DNA of 64,000 nucleotides, taken from contig CDMY01000964.1 in NCBI GenBank assembly GCA_001179505.1, forward strand, positions 97,738 to 161,737. Direction: 5' to 3'. Each line of letters starts with the position of its first letter. Position 1 is the stretch's first letter. Of this stretch, positions 42,487 to 55,590 are shown piece by piece. The notes beneath the pieces were generated by a model. The model ran no database searches. It was not told the DNA's origin and worked only from the letters and a program-made list of their open reading frames with translations. The position numbers and the translations under genes are program-made. Source of the DNA: Vitrella brassicaformis. Lineage: Eukaryota; Sar; Vitrellaceae.

Positions 42487-45400
42487 ATGATGAGCAGCGT
42501 TTTGGCTGTCTGCCCCCTGCTGGTTCTCGCCAACTGTTTGCAAGCAGCTGTTGCCCTGGACGACAACTCGCCCGCGCGCGCCAAGCCACACACACACGAG
42601 CCGCCTTAAAATGACAGCACCAGCAGCTGCTGCTGCCGCGCGGATCTTCGTTGACGTGACCGGCGCAGGGCCGGGGATGGCCGTTCCAGCGTCGGTGGTC
42701 GCAAGAAACACCAACACCAGCAGTGCGACAAGCAGAGGGGGAGGGGGGCAATCCAAAGCAGAAGGAGGCAAGACCAACAGGGTGACGCGAGAGATCACGA
42801 GCAAAGAGAGGCCCGCCGAAGACAAGAAAGGCCTCCATGGTGGGGCGGGGGCGTCCCTTGCCCAGACAAGTGCAAAGGCATCGCAGCTCAACAAGACTGT
42901 AATGACGCCAATGCCAGAAGGTGGCTCTGGTCCCGCTGCAGGACGGCAGACGTACCTGCCGTCGTTTGCATGGGAGTCCTTCTTCTCGCCATCAACAACA
43001 CAAACTGGGGGGCAGGCAGCGCGTGAGATGAGGGACAAGGAGGGGGTGGCTTTCATCCAGAACACCACTGGCTCGAACAATACAGGTAGGCGACAAGGGC
43101 GAGTTACGTTACAGCTGTCAATGGACAAGCAGCCCGACACATCTGAGACACGCACAGACAATTGATTGCATCGACCGATCGATTGTGTGCATATACAGGG
43201 TATCGTGCTGATAGCCAGCAAGAAGATCCCACAGAGCCAAGAACGCCTTCCAACCCAACCACAGGTGCGGCTGGCTATCCATCCAACGTATGCATGGACG
43301 AATGGAATGAGTGCATTCAGCCCAGCCGATCCCTCCTGCTTCTCTCTCTGCTCATCTTATCATCTTCATTTCAGAGCAGCACTACTGCGTGTTCTTCGTC
43401 AACCGCTGGAATCACGCCGGGCCACACACCGACAAGAACCAGAAGTACTACGCCAGTCAATACAGAACAGCCTCGGGTGCCTTCTCCCCCACACCCACAT
43501 CGGGGTGCGCCAAAGACCCCGTCCCCCAGTTCCCCCCAGCAGAGAACGGAGGGCGGGCGCCCACGCCCTTCACGTGTGGGTGTGAGGAGACACGAGGGTA
43601 CGAGGACTATGAGGGGCAGGAGACGCCGTTTGTGCGGACGGCGTCTCATTTTGATGTGGCCAACCCATGGAGGAGGGACACAAGGGACATCGGCTGGCAG
43701 CCCGACACAGCGGGTTCCAGAAAGGAGGTGGGGTGAAAGAGAGGGCAGGGCGGGGCAGGCGCATGAGATACGGGGGTGAGAGGCTGATTGGTGGGTTGCG
43801 TTGTTGGCATGGCAGGCTCGGGCGTTGATGGCCATGAAGGTCCGTGTGTATGTGCCCTTTGACGAGACGCGATTCACGGGGTGAGTGAGTGAGCCAGAGG
43901 CATGAATGAATGAGGTGCATCATATCCATTAGTGGCAAGTGAACACACGTGTGTGCGTGTATTTGTGTCATGGTCAAGTTGCGAGGATATGCAGAATCAT
44001 ATGCGGTCGCCGGTCAATGCGAGAAGCTCAGAGGGCTACGTCATCCCGCCAGAGAACTACCTGGCCACTCTGCTGGGTACGTGTGGAAGATGCATTGCAT
44101 TCAAGAGTCTTATTTCCGTTTCTTTCCTCTCTCATCGCATACGTGTGTAGATCTGGAAGGCGGCCCTTATGAGTGGGCAAATGGCGACATCGGGGAGATT
44201 TGCATCGACGGCAAATGGCAAGAAAGTGAGGGAGGCCTGGGCCAGACAGACAATCGCACATACATGTCACGGGCATACATATCTGATGCATTCATTCAGC
44301 ACACCTCTTCCTGGGTCAGGGCCACGGGTCCTACGCCAGCCGGCCATTCAATCGCTGCCTGCACGTCACGCCCGCATACGCTACACACACATCGGACATA
44401 GAGGATATCCCCGCAGACCCACACATCACACACGGCCTCCTGCAGCCGTCAGACGCACTCCGCTTCAGCTCTCTGTGTGTGAGGGCGCCGAATGGCCTAT
44501 ATCGACGGCAGCTGGTGTCTGAGGGGCTGCTATACGGGCCGGCTTGGAGGAAACCTGAGCGGTATCGTGGATGCGACAGGGATTTGTGGACGAGCCGATG
44601 GGGGGAGGATCTATATGTGAGGTTCGTGAAGAGTGCTAATGTGGTGATGGGGGAGGGCAAGACGCCGTTCCGGATATCACGATGGAGTGAGGTGGCGAGA
44701 TCGGTTGCAACGACCACAGAGCCGGGTAGCACGCGCACGCCGGCAGCCAGGCACCTGCCTTATCTGAAACTGGCTGGCCCGTATGTTTGTGTGCAGAGTC
44801 CCCCTCCCTGCGTCTGCACTCCATTTTGGTGGAGTTCACGGACCACGCCGGCCAGCCGCAGAGAGAGTGCGTCGTCATGAAGACTTCCACGACCGTCCGC
44901 CTCCCCACCGGCCCCGAATCAAAGCTCCCAGCAGACAGAGAGCTGGAGTGGTATGTCTCCAACGATTGCGGCGCCAACAAAGGTTTCGGTGGGGGGATTG
45001 TGGGCGTGTTGACAGCCTTCAGACAGGGGATGACCGCTGGGGAGGCCGGTGCCGTGGAGGGGAGATATCGCGTGATGACTTCTGCCAACTGCCCATCTCC
45101 TGGCGTGAGCAGCGTGGATGCACCGAACGGTACGCATCCAATCAATCCGCCAGAAAAAACAAGAACGAGACTCCACCGTTTTTGCCATCCGTCATTCAGG
45201 GGTCTCACCGTGCGTCGACATGCTTACATGGCTGGGGTGCACCCCGCCCTACCGTCTGCTCGACGACCGGCGCTTCGACACTCACACCTGCGACAAAGAC
45301 AGCGTGGCCAACCCCATAGTCCCGCCGCATCACGCCTTCACGGACCGCTTCCAGCAAGAGGGCATGGGAGAGATCAGCGGCCTAGGGCTGCGGAGAGACA

Positions 45401-48400
45401 TGAGCTGTGGCGTGTGGATATTCCACGGAGCCAAACACTGTGCTGTCGTTATGAGAGCCACGCTCTACGTATGTGAGCAGAAAAGGAGGCAGGGAGGGAG
45501 GATGGCGACTCTTTTTTCTGCTCAGGGAGGGTGTGGCCTCGGACCGCGAGGGAGGTACCACGTGTACTGCCCAGAAGCGACGACAGTAAAGATAGACCAG
45601 CCCCCGTGGCGACTGACCGAGGACGAGCCGATATGCCAACACGCCCCGGACAAGCCAGAAGGAGATGCGTGTGAGCACACGTCAGCGCAATCAATGTTTG
45701 CGAAGGCGAGGCCCTCTGGCTTGTCTGTGCAACTGAAACCCTAGGTGAGGTGTCGGCACTCCAGGACGACCTTACAGCGGAGTTTGGACCCAGCCAGTAC
45801 TACCTCGATGGCAACTGGGAGGCTGCGGAATTGGGCGGCAAGGCAAAGCACCTTTATCGCGTGCTCAAAAGATGCAGGATGGAGGAGTGCCGTAAGAGAC
45901 AGAGACAGAGACACGCTACATCCTCTCTTGAATCTTGTGTCGCGCCTTCTCTACCAGCGATGAATGCGTATCGGGTTAGGGAGGCCATGAAGGGCCCGTG
46001 TGTGGTATCGCACCGCCTCGACGCCAACTGCGGGCCCGGCACACAGACATATATACCCGAGTGGGAGGTAGGAGACAGGGAAGGCGAACGGCCAAATGCA
46101 GACACGTCACTGATGGTTGTGTGTGTCCACAGGATGGTCGTGGTGGGGGAATTCTGATCGACGATTTGAGGAGGGGCCACAAGCCGCCCGGGGTATGCCA
46201 GCAGGAGTACGAGACCCTCAAGGCAGAGTGGGATCACGACAACAGACAAGAGCCGTGCAACAAGGAATGCGGTATGCGACATCATGGGCCTTTGTCGTCG
46301 ACGAATGGGCTCTCGCCGCCTCTGTTCAGAGAGGGAGGGCTGGTGTTTGTACGAAGTGTATATGAAACAAAGCCCACATTTCCACCCCGACATCACCCCT
46401 TGCAAGGAGCTGCCCATCATTGCCATCATCATGAGGTCCGCTCTGTCGTTCATCTTTCTGTCATTGTCTGATCCCTGTCTGTCTATCTTGCCTCGTGTCT
46501 CACTCTTGATGCAGTGGTGTGCAGGATATATCTCAGCAGGGCGGTAGCACAGTGCCCATCCCGCCGCCGGGACCAGATACTGGGCAGGGTAGAGGCAATC
46601 TGGAAATTCCTCTTGGCAATCAAAGGTGAGCGACAAGCCCATCTAGCAGGCAGGCACTGCTTTTGACCGTCTATGTCTGAAGCCCTCGATCAGAGATGGA
46701 ATTGGAGGTCCATTCACGCTCTTCACGGGGCCTGTTCTGGCTCCCCCGCCGGCGGCGGACTGGTAGCAGTGCGTTCTTTCCCGAGCGAATGTACTACTGC
46801 GACAACTCTCTGCTCCTGCCGGACTTGCTCAAGTGCCTCAAGTGCCGCACCAGCCTCACCTACAGTGGGTGTTGTGACAACCTGGAGATTTCCATGGGGT
46901 GAGTGGCTGCCACTCTATATGGGATGGATGTATCTATTTGTCTGTCTGTCGGTCCTCTTGTGGTTTTTCTTCTCAGGCAGTCCATTCATCTGGATGTTGT
47001 GACGCTGCCCGACTCCTCGGAGACGTATGTCTCGCTTCCCTGTCCGCCCAAGTACTGCCTGTCCCTGGCTGTCGATGGAGAGGAACACAAGAAGGCCATG
47101 GCACGCAACATCGACCCTCAAAGCGGCCGTCCCCTCTTCGATGACAAGCCCCTGTGGCAGCAGATGAGCGACCGGGAGCAGCTCATCCAGACGTTCATGC
47201 GGGAAAACACTTCAGAGACAATCGACGTAAGAGAGTACATATATCAATGGATGACGGGCCATACCACTTCTCTTGTGCAGAAGGATTCCTTCCACGGTCT
47301 GAGCTCCTCCGGCTTTGCGTCCCGTCTTTACGAGGAGGTGTATGCCGGCTTTGGCGTCCCAGCTGACCAGATCGATGACTACTTCAGGCGCGAGGCGTGC
47401 CGGCCGGGACGGCCATACTCATTCAGGCGGGGGTCTCTCATCCACGTCAAAACGACACGCGACGGCTCGCAAGTGGACGTGTCGCGGGTGTACCGGAGTC
47501 AGCAGACTGAGCAAAAAACCGCTCATGGCGAAAGCTCGGCGCCACCTGTGGTTCTGCACCCGCCTCTTGTGCTGCATGACGACCGCTGGAACGTGTGCTT
47601 CGAAAGTGAGCGGAGAGAGGAGTGCTGGATTTGCTTTCCGTGCCTTCCTGTGAGTGTCTCTGTGTGTCTCTGTGTGTGTGCAGAGGTGGCCTGTGAGGGC
47701 AAGTATGAGGACGATGGTAAAGGGTGTCTGCCAAAAGTGGAGGGGCTGTATTATTGCGGACCCAAGGCAGGAGTGAGGACTAAGTTCCTCATCTACGGCG
47801 CAAGGGGAGACCCCGACAAGGGAGAGGGCGCACCCGTATGCTACACTTTCCACATTGTACACCGGATAGAGATGCACAGGTGCGCTGCCTGCCTGTCGTT
47901 CAGGGTTCGTATCGTGGAGTGTGTTTCGAGCCAGAGGGAAGCGATCGAATGCCGGACATCAAACTGATCGACTGCAAAATCGACTGCAGTAAGTCAATGA
48001 GACACGGACACGTACGTGTACGTACGTGTGCGTGTCTGTCTGTCTGTCTGGTCAGCCCCTGGCCCGTTCTGCCAATACAGCTGGACGACAGAAAACGGAT
48101 GCAGCTCGGTCACTGTATTCATGAGGTAGGGCTAGTTAGAGGACACAGACATAAGCGCATGTGACACTGTGTGTCTGGTTTCTCTTGTATTTAGAGGTTT
48201 GAGAACAGTGCCTCGCCTGTCGGCCACCGGTGCGACGTCCACGTCAAACATCGTGTGTGACGTACAGCAGATACCTCACAGGTAGACAGAGAGGACGCTC
48301 TGATGCTCATTGCCGACAACACTGTCACAGGAGACAACACCTGCAGATGGCTCTCAAGCTGCTCTCACGTTCGCACAACACACACAGACATGACAAAGCT

Positions 48401-51400
48401 TTCTCTACCGTTCCTTTCTGCTGTGCAGATCTTCCCACTGTGTTTGCGTCATCCGCCAAGAGCCCGTCACGCGATGCCATCCCCTGGCTCTTTCCCGAGA
48501 CAGATTTGCAGGGCTACATCATGGCGATGTGTGACGACCAACTGGTACAGAGAGTCGACTATTGCCTCTATCGTGACGCATTGGTGCGTCGGTTGGCCGA
48601 GGAGCTAGCCGTCGATGCGTTAAAAGGGGGAGAGAAAGGGAAACAAGCAGCGGACTGTGTGATTGAAAAGGCCGCCAGTCAAATCGTTTGGCCGGGTAAC
48701 GATTGACTAATTGTCGCCTGTGTCACTCTCTTTTGTGCGTCTGGTCGTGTAGATGAGGACATGGAGATTCTTTCAGAGGTGCACGACAGCAAGAGGAACA
48801 TCGATACAATTCAATACCGCCCCTCACCGAACTGGATGGAAGTCATCCCTGCCCGACCAGAGGAGAAAGCGTCATCCACACTACCCGACGGGCACTTTGC
48901 AAAACTGCTTAACGATGTCGCGGAGCGGACAAACAACACGGACGTCCAGCAGATGTCGCTCGAGTCATTCTACCTCGCTCTCCCGTAAACGGCTGAGGCA
49001 TCACATGCATTGCTCCGTCACTCTGTTCTTCTTGTTCTTGGTTCAGCTATCACCGTGACCCACCCAGTGGGCAGTCGTCTCGCTGCACCGCCCGGCACCG
49101 CGGGAGCTTCCTGCGCGTGCAGATACACATGCATGAAGGATCGGCCGATGGCACTCTCCCGCCTCATGTGACAATCACACCATACTTTCGGAAGTATCAG
49201 GAGCAGTTTGTCGCTGAGGGCTCGCCGGCGACGGAGCCGGTGGCGCTCACACGCCTCACATGGCCTAGGGGGGGAAGGAGGAATGGCGAGTGTGCTTCTA
49301 CCGTGAGTCTGGAGGAGCGACGATGAAGACACGGACATTAATGTGTGTGTCTTTATCCACGATCCCTTGTCCGCAGCGTATTTGTGTGGCGGCGTGATGT
49401 GGCAACGCAACACATCCCTCAGCGGCGCAGACGCACTTGACGATTACGACATCGACTGGTCGTCGCAGAGAACTTGGAGGATGGAGGTTGTTGAAAAAGA
49501 CTGCAGGTACATGCCCGAAAGGGCAGACGAGTGTGGCCCACGGTCGAGAGTCCTCAGGAGAACGCTGCACGATTCGGTACCGACATTGTAGCTGCTTGGT
49601 TGGTTGCCCACAGCGGCGTTCGTGGTGTGTGGCTGCGCGTTGTTCAGGTGTATCAGTGTGTGAACAAGAGCATGGAATATCACGACATCAGGCGACGCAG
49701 ATGCCTCTTCGACAGTAAGCACATCTGGCTGGGCGCCCTCACTGACTCACGCACCGCACACGGGTCGGGTCGATCTTTTGTCTGTCTATCTATGAAGGTC
49801 GCGTCTACAGCGAGGTGCCTGTGCCTGGCGGCCGTCCTTCTCCACTCCACCCGTCCACCATGGGACTGTTCTCTCCAGCAGACAACTACTACAAATGTCA
49901 AACACCATGCAGTGAGTATGCAACCGAACACCACCGGCACAACGAATTGAACATGAATGAGTTATATGTCCTCTCCCTTCCATTCTGCCACTCACGCGCA
50001 GCTGAATGTCTTCTCGGTGATTGGGAGACGGTGGGCGGTGAGGATGGGAACAACCCTCCCAAATGCGAGTACAACAGCGGGCGTCTCAAGTGCGGCAAGA
50101 AGGGGGGCTTGGCCGAGTACCAAAGAAGGCTTCTGTGCCGGATTTCACCCAGCCCCTGAATGGGAAAGAAAAATGCGTCCTGCCGAAAAAGACTGTGCCG
50201 TGCGGAAAGCCGTGCAGTGAGCGAAGGCCACACACAGACATAGCTGAAGAAAGGACCCACGTACAAGCATTTGTCTGTCTGCTTTGTCGTCAGAGTACGA
50301 GGGCGCTTGGTGCAAGTACACGGTCAACATGCTGGCCGACTGTGACAGCAAGTGCTATCAAATCATCATATTCCTCAGGTGTAAACCTTCAGGCAGGAAA
50401 GGAAACCCAGCATGGAATGACATCTTCTGTGGATGCATCGTAGAGGCGTGCTGCCGGAGGGTTCTGAGGACTGGAGGCAGACTGTGTGTGAGGGACTGCC
50501 GGACAGAGGCTACAAGATAGGCACCGTACTCAGGAGCCTCATTGGTGCACCATAGAGACGCATCCACAAACACATCCCGCGATATCTCCTTCTATTCGTC
50601 CAACCACTTCAGATCTGGATGAGCAGTGGACATCCATTGCCTCCCAGCATTCCTTCAGAGTGACTACCCTCTTCCTGACCGAGGACACCCAGTGCCATGA
50701 CCACGTGCTGCGGAACGCCAGCATTGACAAGGATAGCTACCTCATCGACCACACCATGCTCGAGGCGGTCGTGTGCCGCGACAGATACAGAATGGGCGTG
50801 GAGTTCGCACTCGTGCAGGAGCCAATAGCGAATGAGACGTATTGGGCCTCGCTCATTCATCGAATTGAGGGACCTTTTGAGGGAACAGCCACATTTATCG
50901 GTGGGCCCGATGAGGCTTGGCACATCACACTCCATGTCTGTCTTCTACAGGTACAGGGGAGACAGGCAGCCCTCCAATGGATCACTCGATCGTCTTCGGT
51001 GGGCCTATGGCGTACAATGGTCGCAGCTACTATCTCAAGCCGCGAGTCGAGCAGACGAACAACCCAGCCGTCATCAAGCTGAGACCACAGCAGCAGCCAA
51101 GGCTGGTCGAGGACCTTGGGAAATTCGCCGAAGAGCTGGAAAGTAAGTGAGCAGAAGAGGGCAGCAAGCACACACAATCAGCTGTCTCCCTCGTATCTGC
51201 CTGCAGCGATTTTCGTGGGTGGGATGGACATTTCCGGCACATGTCAGGGTGTCGCACACACCCAGCGGATCTCATCCTTTGCCCACCTCCATCTCACATT
51301 CAACAAGGCTTCACGAGTGGCGTCGTTTGCCGTCCGGCAGCTCTACCACGACCATCAGATGGACGAGAGCCTCGTCACAGAGGGCGCGTGGCCCCATCCG

Positions 51401-54400
51401 AAAGCGCCCTGGGGGAAGGACGACCAGCCGTGGGGTGACCCGCTCGGCCAGCGGCCCCACAACTACGACCAGATATCTTACACGGACAGGGCCATGATCT
51501 GCTTCTTTCGTAAGTTTGTTGGCAGGCAGACAAGACAGAGAAGACCAAGCTTTGATGTGTCTCCTCCTTCGCTGTGTCTCCTCTCTATCTTCAGCGCGCA
51601 CGTGTCTGGACGTTCATTGGGCCGGCTGGACTGATTGTCATCCACCACCGGACGGCCCTCAGGACCTCTGCGGGCCTGACGCGGGTAGAAGGAGAAGAAA
51701 ACGGGTGAGCAGAAGACGCTGTCGGTCCACTGGTGACCTTCACCGTATAAAATTGTGCAGAACTTGTACGATGAGCACATGAAGTTCAACCCCAAATCGA
51801 AGCTAAAAGACTGCGTGCTGCCCGGCGAGATGAGACTGATGGAAGAGGAGCCATGCGAACTCAAATGCCGTGAGCAAGACCGACACAGATCGAATCATGT
51901 GTTGACACATGTCTGTGCTCTCCTGGTCGTGTATCAGCGAAGGATTGCGTAGTATCTGAGTTGACGGTGAGAGAGCTGCGGTGCGAGTATGACGATCCCG
52001 ATGCAGGCTGCGGCATGGGCAGACAACGACTGGAACGATCCATCCTGGTAAGGAAGACTTGACGACTGCATTGCCCTGTGGGCATGTCTCTGCATTGAAT
52101 GGTGGTGCAGGTGCCGGCGGCCGAGGGTTGGGACGGGCGTCAGGGCCGCTGCCCTCCTGTGGACGCAGCCGGTAGACCAGTCGCTATGGCCGGCTACAAG
52201 AGGTGTTACAACAGATGTGGTGAGTGATTGAAAGAGCCACACATACGCGCGGATGCGTGTGTATGCCTCTATTTGATCCGTGCACGCACATAGAGTATGA
52301 TGGCGAGTGGTGCAAGTACCGCATCGGCCCTAAGGTTCGTCAGGGAGGCACTTGCCCCTCTGTCACCTTCTACATCAGGTAGGGAGAGCAGCGATCAATG
52401 CAGACCCGCTGCAGTGTCTTTCTGTGACGTTTGACTTTCATGCACACAGGGGCATCAGGCGGCCAGCTGGCGAAGACTCCCGTGAGGGCGAATACACTTA
52501 CTGTGACGCGACGACCTATTCCCGACTATTCAAGGCGCTCGTCATCACTTACCGTACGCAAGAACTCCTCCATGGGGATATCGATGCTTGCCTCTTGCAT
52601 GTCCCTGTCTCCCAGTTCTCGAATATCATGTGATCAAGGCCGACCCGTCCCGCTCTCCCCAAGGACTTTTCTTCTTCCCCCGGGAACGCGGTTGGACCCT
52701 TGTCAAGCCATCGCTCGAACCACTGACCTTCTGCGAGCCACAGTTGCTCCCCCGAGGCTTTCTCGCCGCCTTTGCCGCAGCCGATATGCGGGCATCTAGT
52801 GAGGGCTACTTTGTGGGACCGGCCCTGCAGGGCGAGCAGAATAAGAATTCCGCAGAAAAACCGAGGTACGATGTGCTGACTTTGGTGTGTGTCTGTTCTG
52901 AATGTATGTCTGTGGTTGTGTGCTGAAGGTTGCTTGAGGAGTCGATCGTCAGCATCATTGTTCGTGACCATTTGTTTGAAGATGAAGCGCTACCAAGTGC
53001 TGACTTCCAGGAGGACCTGAGCGACATCACAGGAGCGGCCAATCCACAGAAGGAGGACGTCTGTCAGGCGACGCCACAGGTTCACGCAAACACCAGGACA
53101 TCCGAAGATCGTTGTGTGTGTACTTGTGCCTCATGTATTCAGGTGCTCTATCTGGACGCAGTGAGCGAGCTGCATCGTGTGTTAAAGAGGTCGCTAACGA
53201 AAGAAGACGCTGAGGCGCTGAAGGAATTCTACGTCGGCGAGATCTCGCTCGAGCCATGCCCTGCCATCACACACCCCAGTGAGCCAGCCACGCTCCATGC
53301 CTCGTGAAGCCCTGCTGTGTCGTCGCTTTGGTGCGCTCCCGCAGGCAGTTATCTACGAGTGCGGTGGAACAGAAGGGGCAGTCCCGGCCTTCCATACACA
53401 CCCCGCTACTATGAGTCTGATCGGCGCATGCTCGTCAGGCGCCCTCTCAACACTTCTGCCGTCTCATCCTTCGTCCAGACACAACATGAGTCCCCACAAC
53501 AAGCACACCGGCTGTACAGAACGACCCAGGCTGACTACGAACACGTGCACTACGTCAACAGTACAGGCATCTTCGATGACCACCTGAGCAACAACTCGGC
53601 AGCAGGTCTCTCGCAGGCTGATTGGAAAGCCGTAAGAGACCTCCTTGGCCCTGCCGGCGGTGAGGGCTCAGGATTCATTGAACAAGTGGCCAACATATCA
53701 AGAAACGCGTCTTGGAGCGCCGAACACGATAAGCGGACAGCTCCCGGCGGTTTGGCCAGCGTGGGGGCTACTGAGCGGAACAGAGCCCGTCAGCAGCTCG
53801 GGGCAAGCTCTGATGGGACGATCGAGAGCGCCGTCGACACCATTTGTGAGGACCTGGACACAGGCGGGCTGGGGTTTTTCGAAGTGAAGCAGTGGTACAA
53901 GAATCAGGTCAAGAACAAGAAGTTATCCGTTGTTCAAGACCAGTACTTCAGATTGTGCTACAAAGGTCAGCAAGTGAAGTAACGAGACAGAGGCAGACGC
54001 GAGCAGGAAGAATTTCCCCCTCTGTTCGTGGCAGCCCGTGAGTGTGCCGTGGGATACACCGACTGGACGGCATGCTCGGCGTCCTGCGGCCCCGGCACCA
54101 GACGCCGCAATATACGAATCGCACTCACGCCAGTGGGCCAGAGAGGGAGGGAGACACAGAGAGACATTCTATACCACCAGTGTAGCATCCATGTCGTCAT
54201 CTGTGGCTGGATGTGTGCCTCAAGGGTGAGTTGTCGGATCCGTGTCCCGAGCACGACCACATGGTGCCTGACGGCTCATGCGTCATCAAGACAGCAGTCC
54301 TGCCCGAACAGCAGGAATCGTGCTTCGTCCATTGCCGTACGCATATTATCAACACCACCATGATTGCGACTTGTCCTCTATATGTGCATTTGTTGATGTG

Positions 54401-54449
54401 TGTGTGTGTGTGTGCAGCGAAACGTGCCTGCTGCGACAACGATGAGTAG
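42487..54449 (+). CDS. Giant secreted cysteine-rich modular protein with a TSP1-like domain
   Basis: More than 40 exons can be followed from a signal peptide at 42487 (SVLAVCPLLVLANCLQAAVA) to a TAG at 54447-54449 after CPKRACCDNDE. Clear exons include 43200-43263, 44151-44223, 46330-46435, 48056-48125, 50294-50378 and 52294-52378. I estimate 2,700-3,200 residues. The protein is rich in Cys pairs (CNKEC, CKIDC, CGKPC, CYNRC, CELKC) and has a recurring two-exon module (separate entries) and, near the end, a thrombospondin-type WTACSASCGPGTRRR segment. No membrane anchor is seen at the C-terminus. The signal-peptide exon is out of frame with the next exon (from about 42611), so the join is unsolved or a frameshift exists. 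The region might also be two adjacent genes. A wall, matrix or adhesion role is inferred. I do not recognise the family. Confidence 0.65.
46330..46435 (+). repeat. Cys module exon, copy 1
   Basis: This exon encodes EREGWCLYEVYM ... TPCKELPIIAIIMR. It follows an exon ending in CNKEC, begins in phase 1 and ends in phase 2 at an AG-GT donor within the final Arg codon. Confidence 0.7.
48056..48125 (+). repeat. Cys module exon, copy 2
   Basis: This exon encodes TPGPFCQYSWTTENGC, then SSVTVFMR. It follows an exon ending in CKIDC. Phases (1 in, 2 out) are the same as in copies 1, 3 and 4. Confidence 0.7.
50294..50378 (+). repeat. Cys module exon, copy 3
   Basis: This exon encodes KYEGAWCKYTVNMLADC, then DSKCYQIIIFLR. 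It follows an exon ending in CGKPC and has the same phases as the other copies. Confidence 0.75.
52294..52378 (+). repeat. Cys module exon, copy 4
   Basis: This exon encodes EYDGEWCKYRIGPKVRQ, then GGTCPSVTFYIR. It follows an exon ending in CYNRC. It is closest to copy 3 and identical to it in length (85 bp). Confidence 0.78.
54035..54130 (+). other. Thrombospondin type-1-like domain exon
   Basis: This exon encodes ECAVGYTDWTACSASCGPGT and then RRRNIRIALTP. The WxxCSxSCGxGxxxR core is the TSP1 signature. The WxxC tryptophan can be C-mannosylated and the CSxSCG Ser O-fucosylated in this family. Its remaining Cys would come from the next exon (SDPCPEHDHMVPDGSC). TSP1 domains are frequent in surface and secreted adhesins of alveolates. 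Confidence 0.75.
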
Positions 54450-54588
54450 ATGGAGAAGGGATGCGTCTTGGTCGATCGAGGGACCTAGGTTAGCGAATTT
54501 CAGTCATGGTCTTCTGCTGGTATTCGCTGTCGGTGCTAAAGGTCTTCTGTACTGGCTGCGGTTGTCACTAGAAGCACAAGTCCGCTTC

Positions 54589-55590
54589 TCACTTATCCTC
54601 ACCGGCATGATGACCGACCAGAGGAAAGAATGGCCCAGAACCTCTCATGGACGGAAGCAGAAGGGCCATTGTCGTCAGATGAGTCGACCCCTTACTCGAA
54701 CTTTTAGCTCGTGTCTGTTGCCCTTGTGATTCTGCCGCTTTCCTTCGAGGTGCGAGCAGCGCCGCCGCTTTGTGCATATTCCGTGGCGCCTGCACCATCC
54801 GTGTCTCCCCTCTCTCCTCTACATGTACGTCCTCCCCAACCGGCGCAATGCTGTCGGTGGCCTCGTGCTGCATCCTCCTATCCACAATGGTCCTTCCGTC
54901 TTTGATCTGCAAAGTCAGTGTGCCCTTGTCCCACTGCGACTCGTATGTTTCCGGACACACCGGCTCGCACTGATACCGCGGCTCCCGGCTCTTCGCCAGC
55001 CAAACAGCGGTCCACCCAATCATTTCGGCTGTCCTCTCGCCCTCAACCTCGCCTTCATCCAGCTCCTCACGGCGTAGGCCGGGTATGCAGTATACTGACA
55101 GCAGGCGTGTGAGTCGTTGGCACAGGCTGGGTAAAAAGGGTTCCTCTGGCGGATTCGGTCGAGCATTGCCTCATTCATTCTCTCTACTTCTGCTTCGCAG
55201 CCACAGACGGGGGGCGAGTTGACTGTCTTGGTTGCATTCTCGGTCTGCAGCAGTGATGTGGAAGTCGGCAAGGGGACAAATAAGGGGGAGACAGCCCGAG
55301 GCGACCACGACGAAAACAAACCTGTGAGAAGGAAGAGGATCTATGATGACACATGCATGGTGAATTGAGCATTTTCCATCTCACCTACCTCTTCTCTTCA
55401 GCTTTGGATTGCCTGCTGTTTGTCTTGGTTTCCAAGAGAGGCGGGCACGTAGCGCCGCAGACAGGGCCGACCCATGGCAAAGAGGAAAGCCGAGGGCTAA
55501 AACTCCATAGTCAGTGGCTCTCCTCGCCTTCCTCGCGCCGATTACGACAGAAAAGAACACAATGGCTGAGACGGCGTATGTAATGTGCAT
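54589..55590 (-). CDS. Signal-peptide Cys-containing protein, unrecognised
   Basis: Exon 1 starts at ATG 55590 with a signal peptide (HITYAVSAIVFFSVVIGA), followed by a basic, Ser/Ala-rich stretch that resembles a plastid transit region (LSAALRARLSWKPRQ). A GTAGGT donor leads to exon 2 (begins GLFSSWSPRAVSPLF, contains PPVCGCEAEVERMNEAM and FYPACANDSHAC). If read through, exon 2 stops at 55020. If a GTCAGT donor just after SHAC is used, with an acceptor CAG about 75 bp on, the frame continues into EMIGWTAVWLAKSREPRYQC, then EPVCPETYESQWDKG, and ends at 54589. The second model keeps more Cys residues and well-formed sequence, so I prefer it. I do not recognise the family. The mature part may be a small disulfide-bonded or plastid protein. 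Confidence 0.5.

Noticed and set aside
42244-43221. 325-codon minus-strand open frame
   Set aside because: It is opposite the first long exon of the giant secreted gene. The plus strand shows in-phase splice joins to the downstream exons, the minus strand none.
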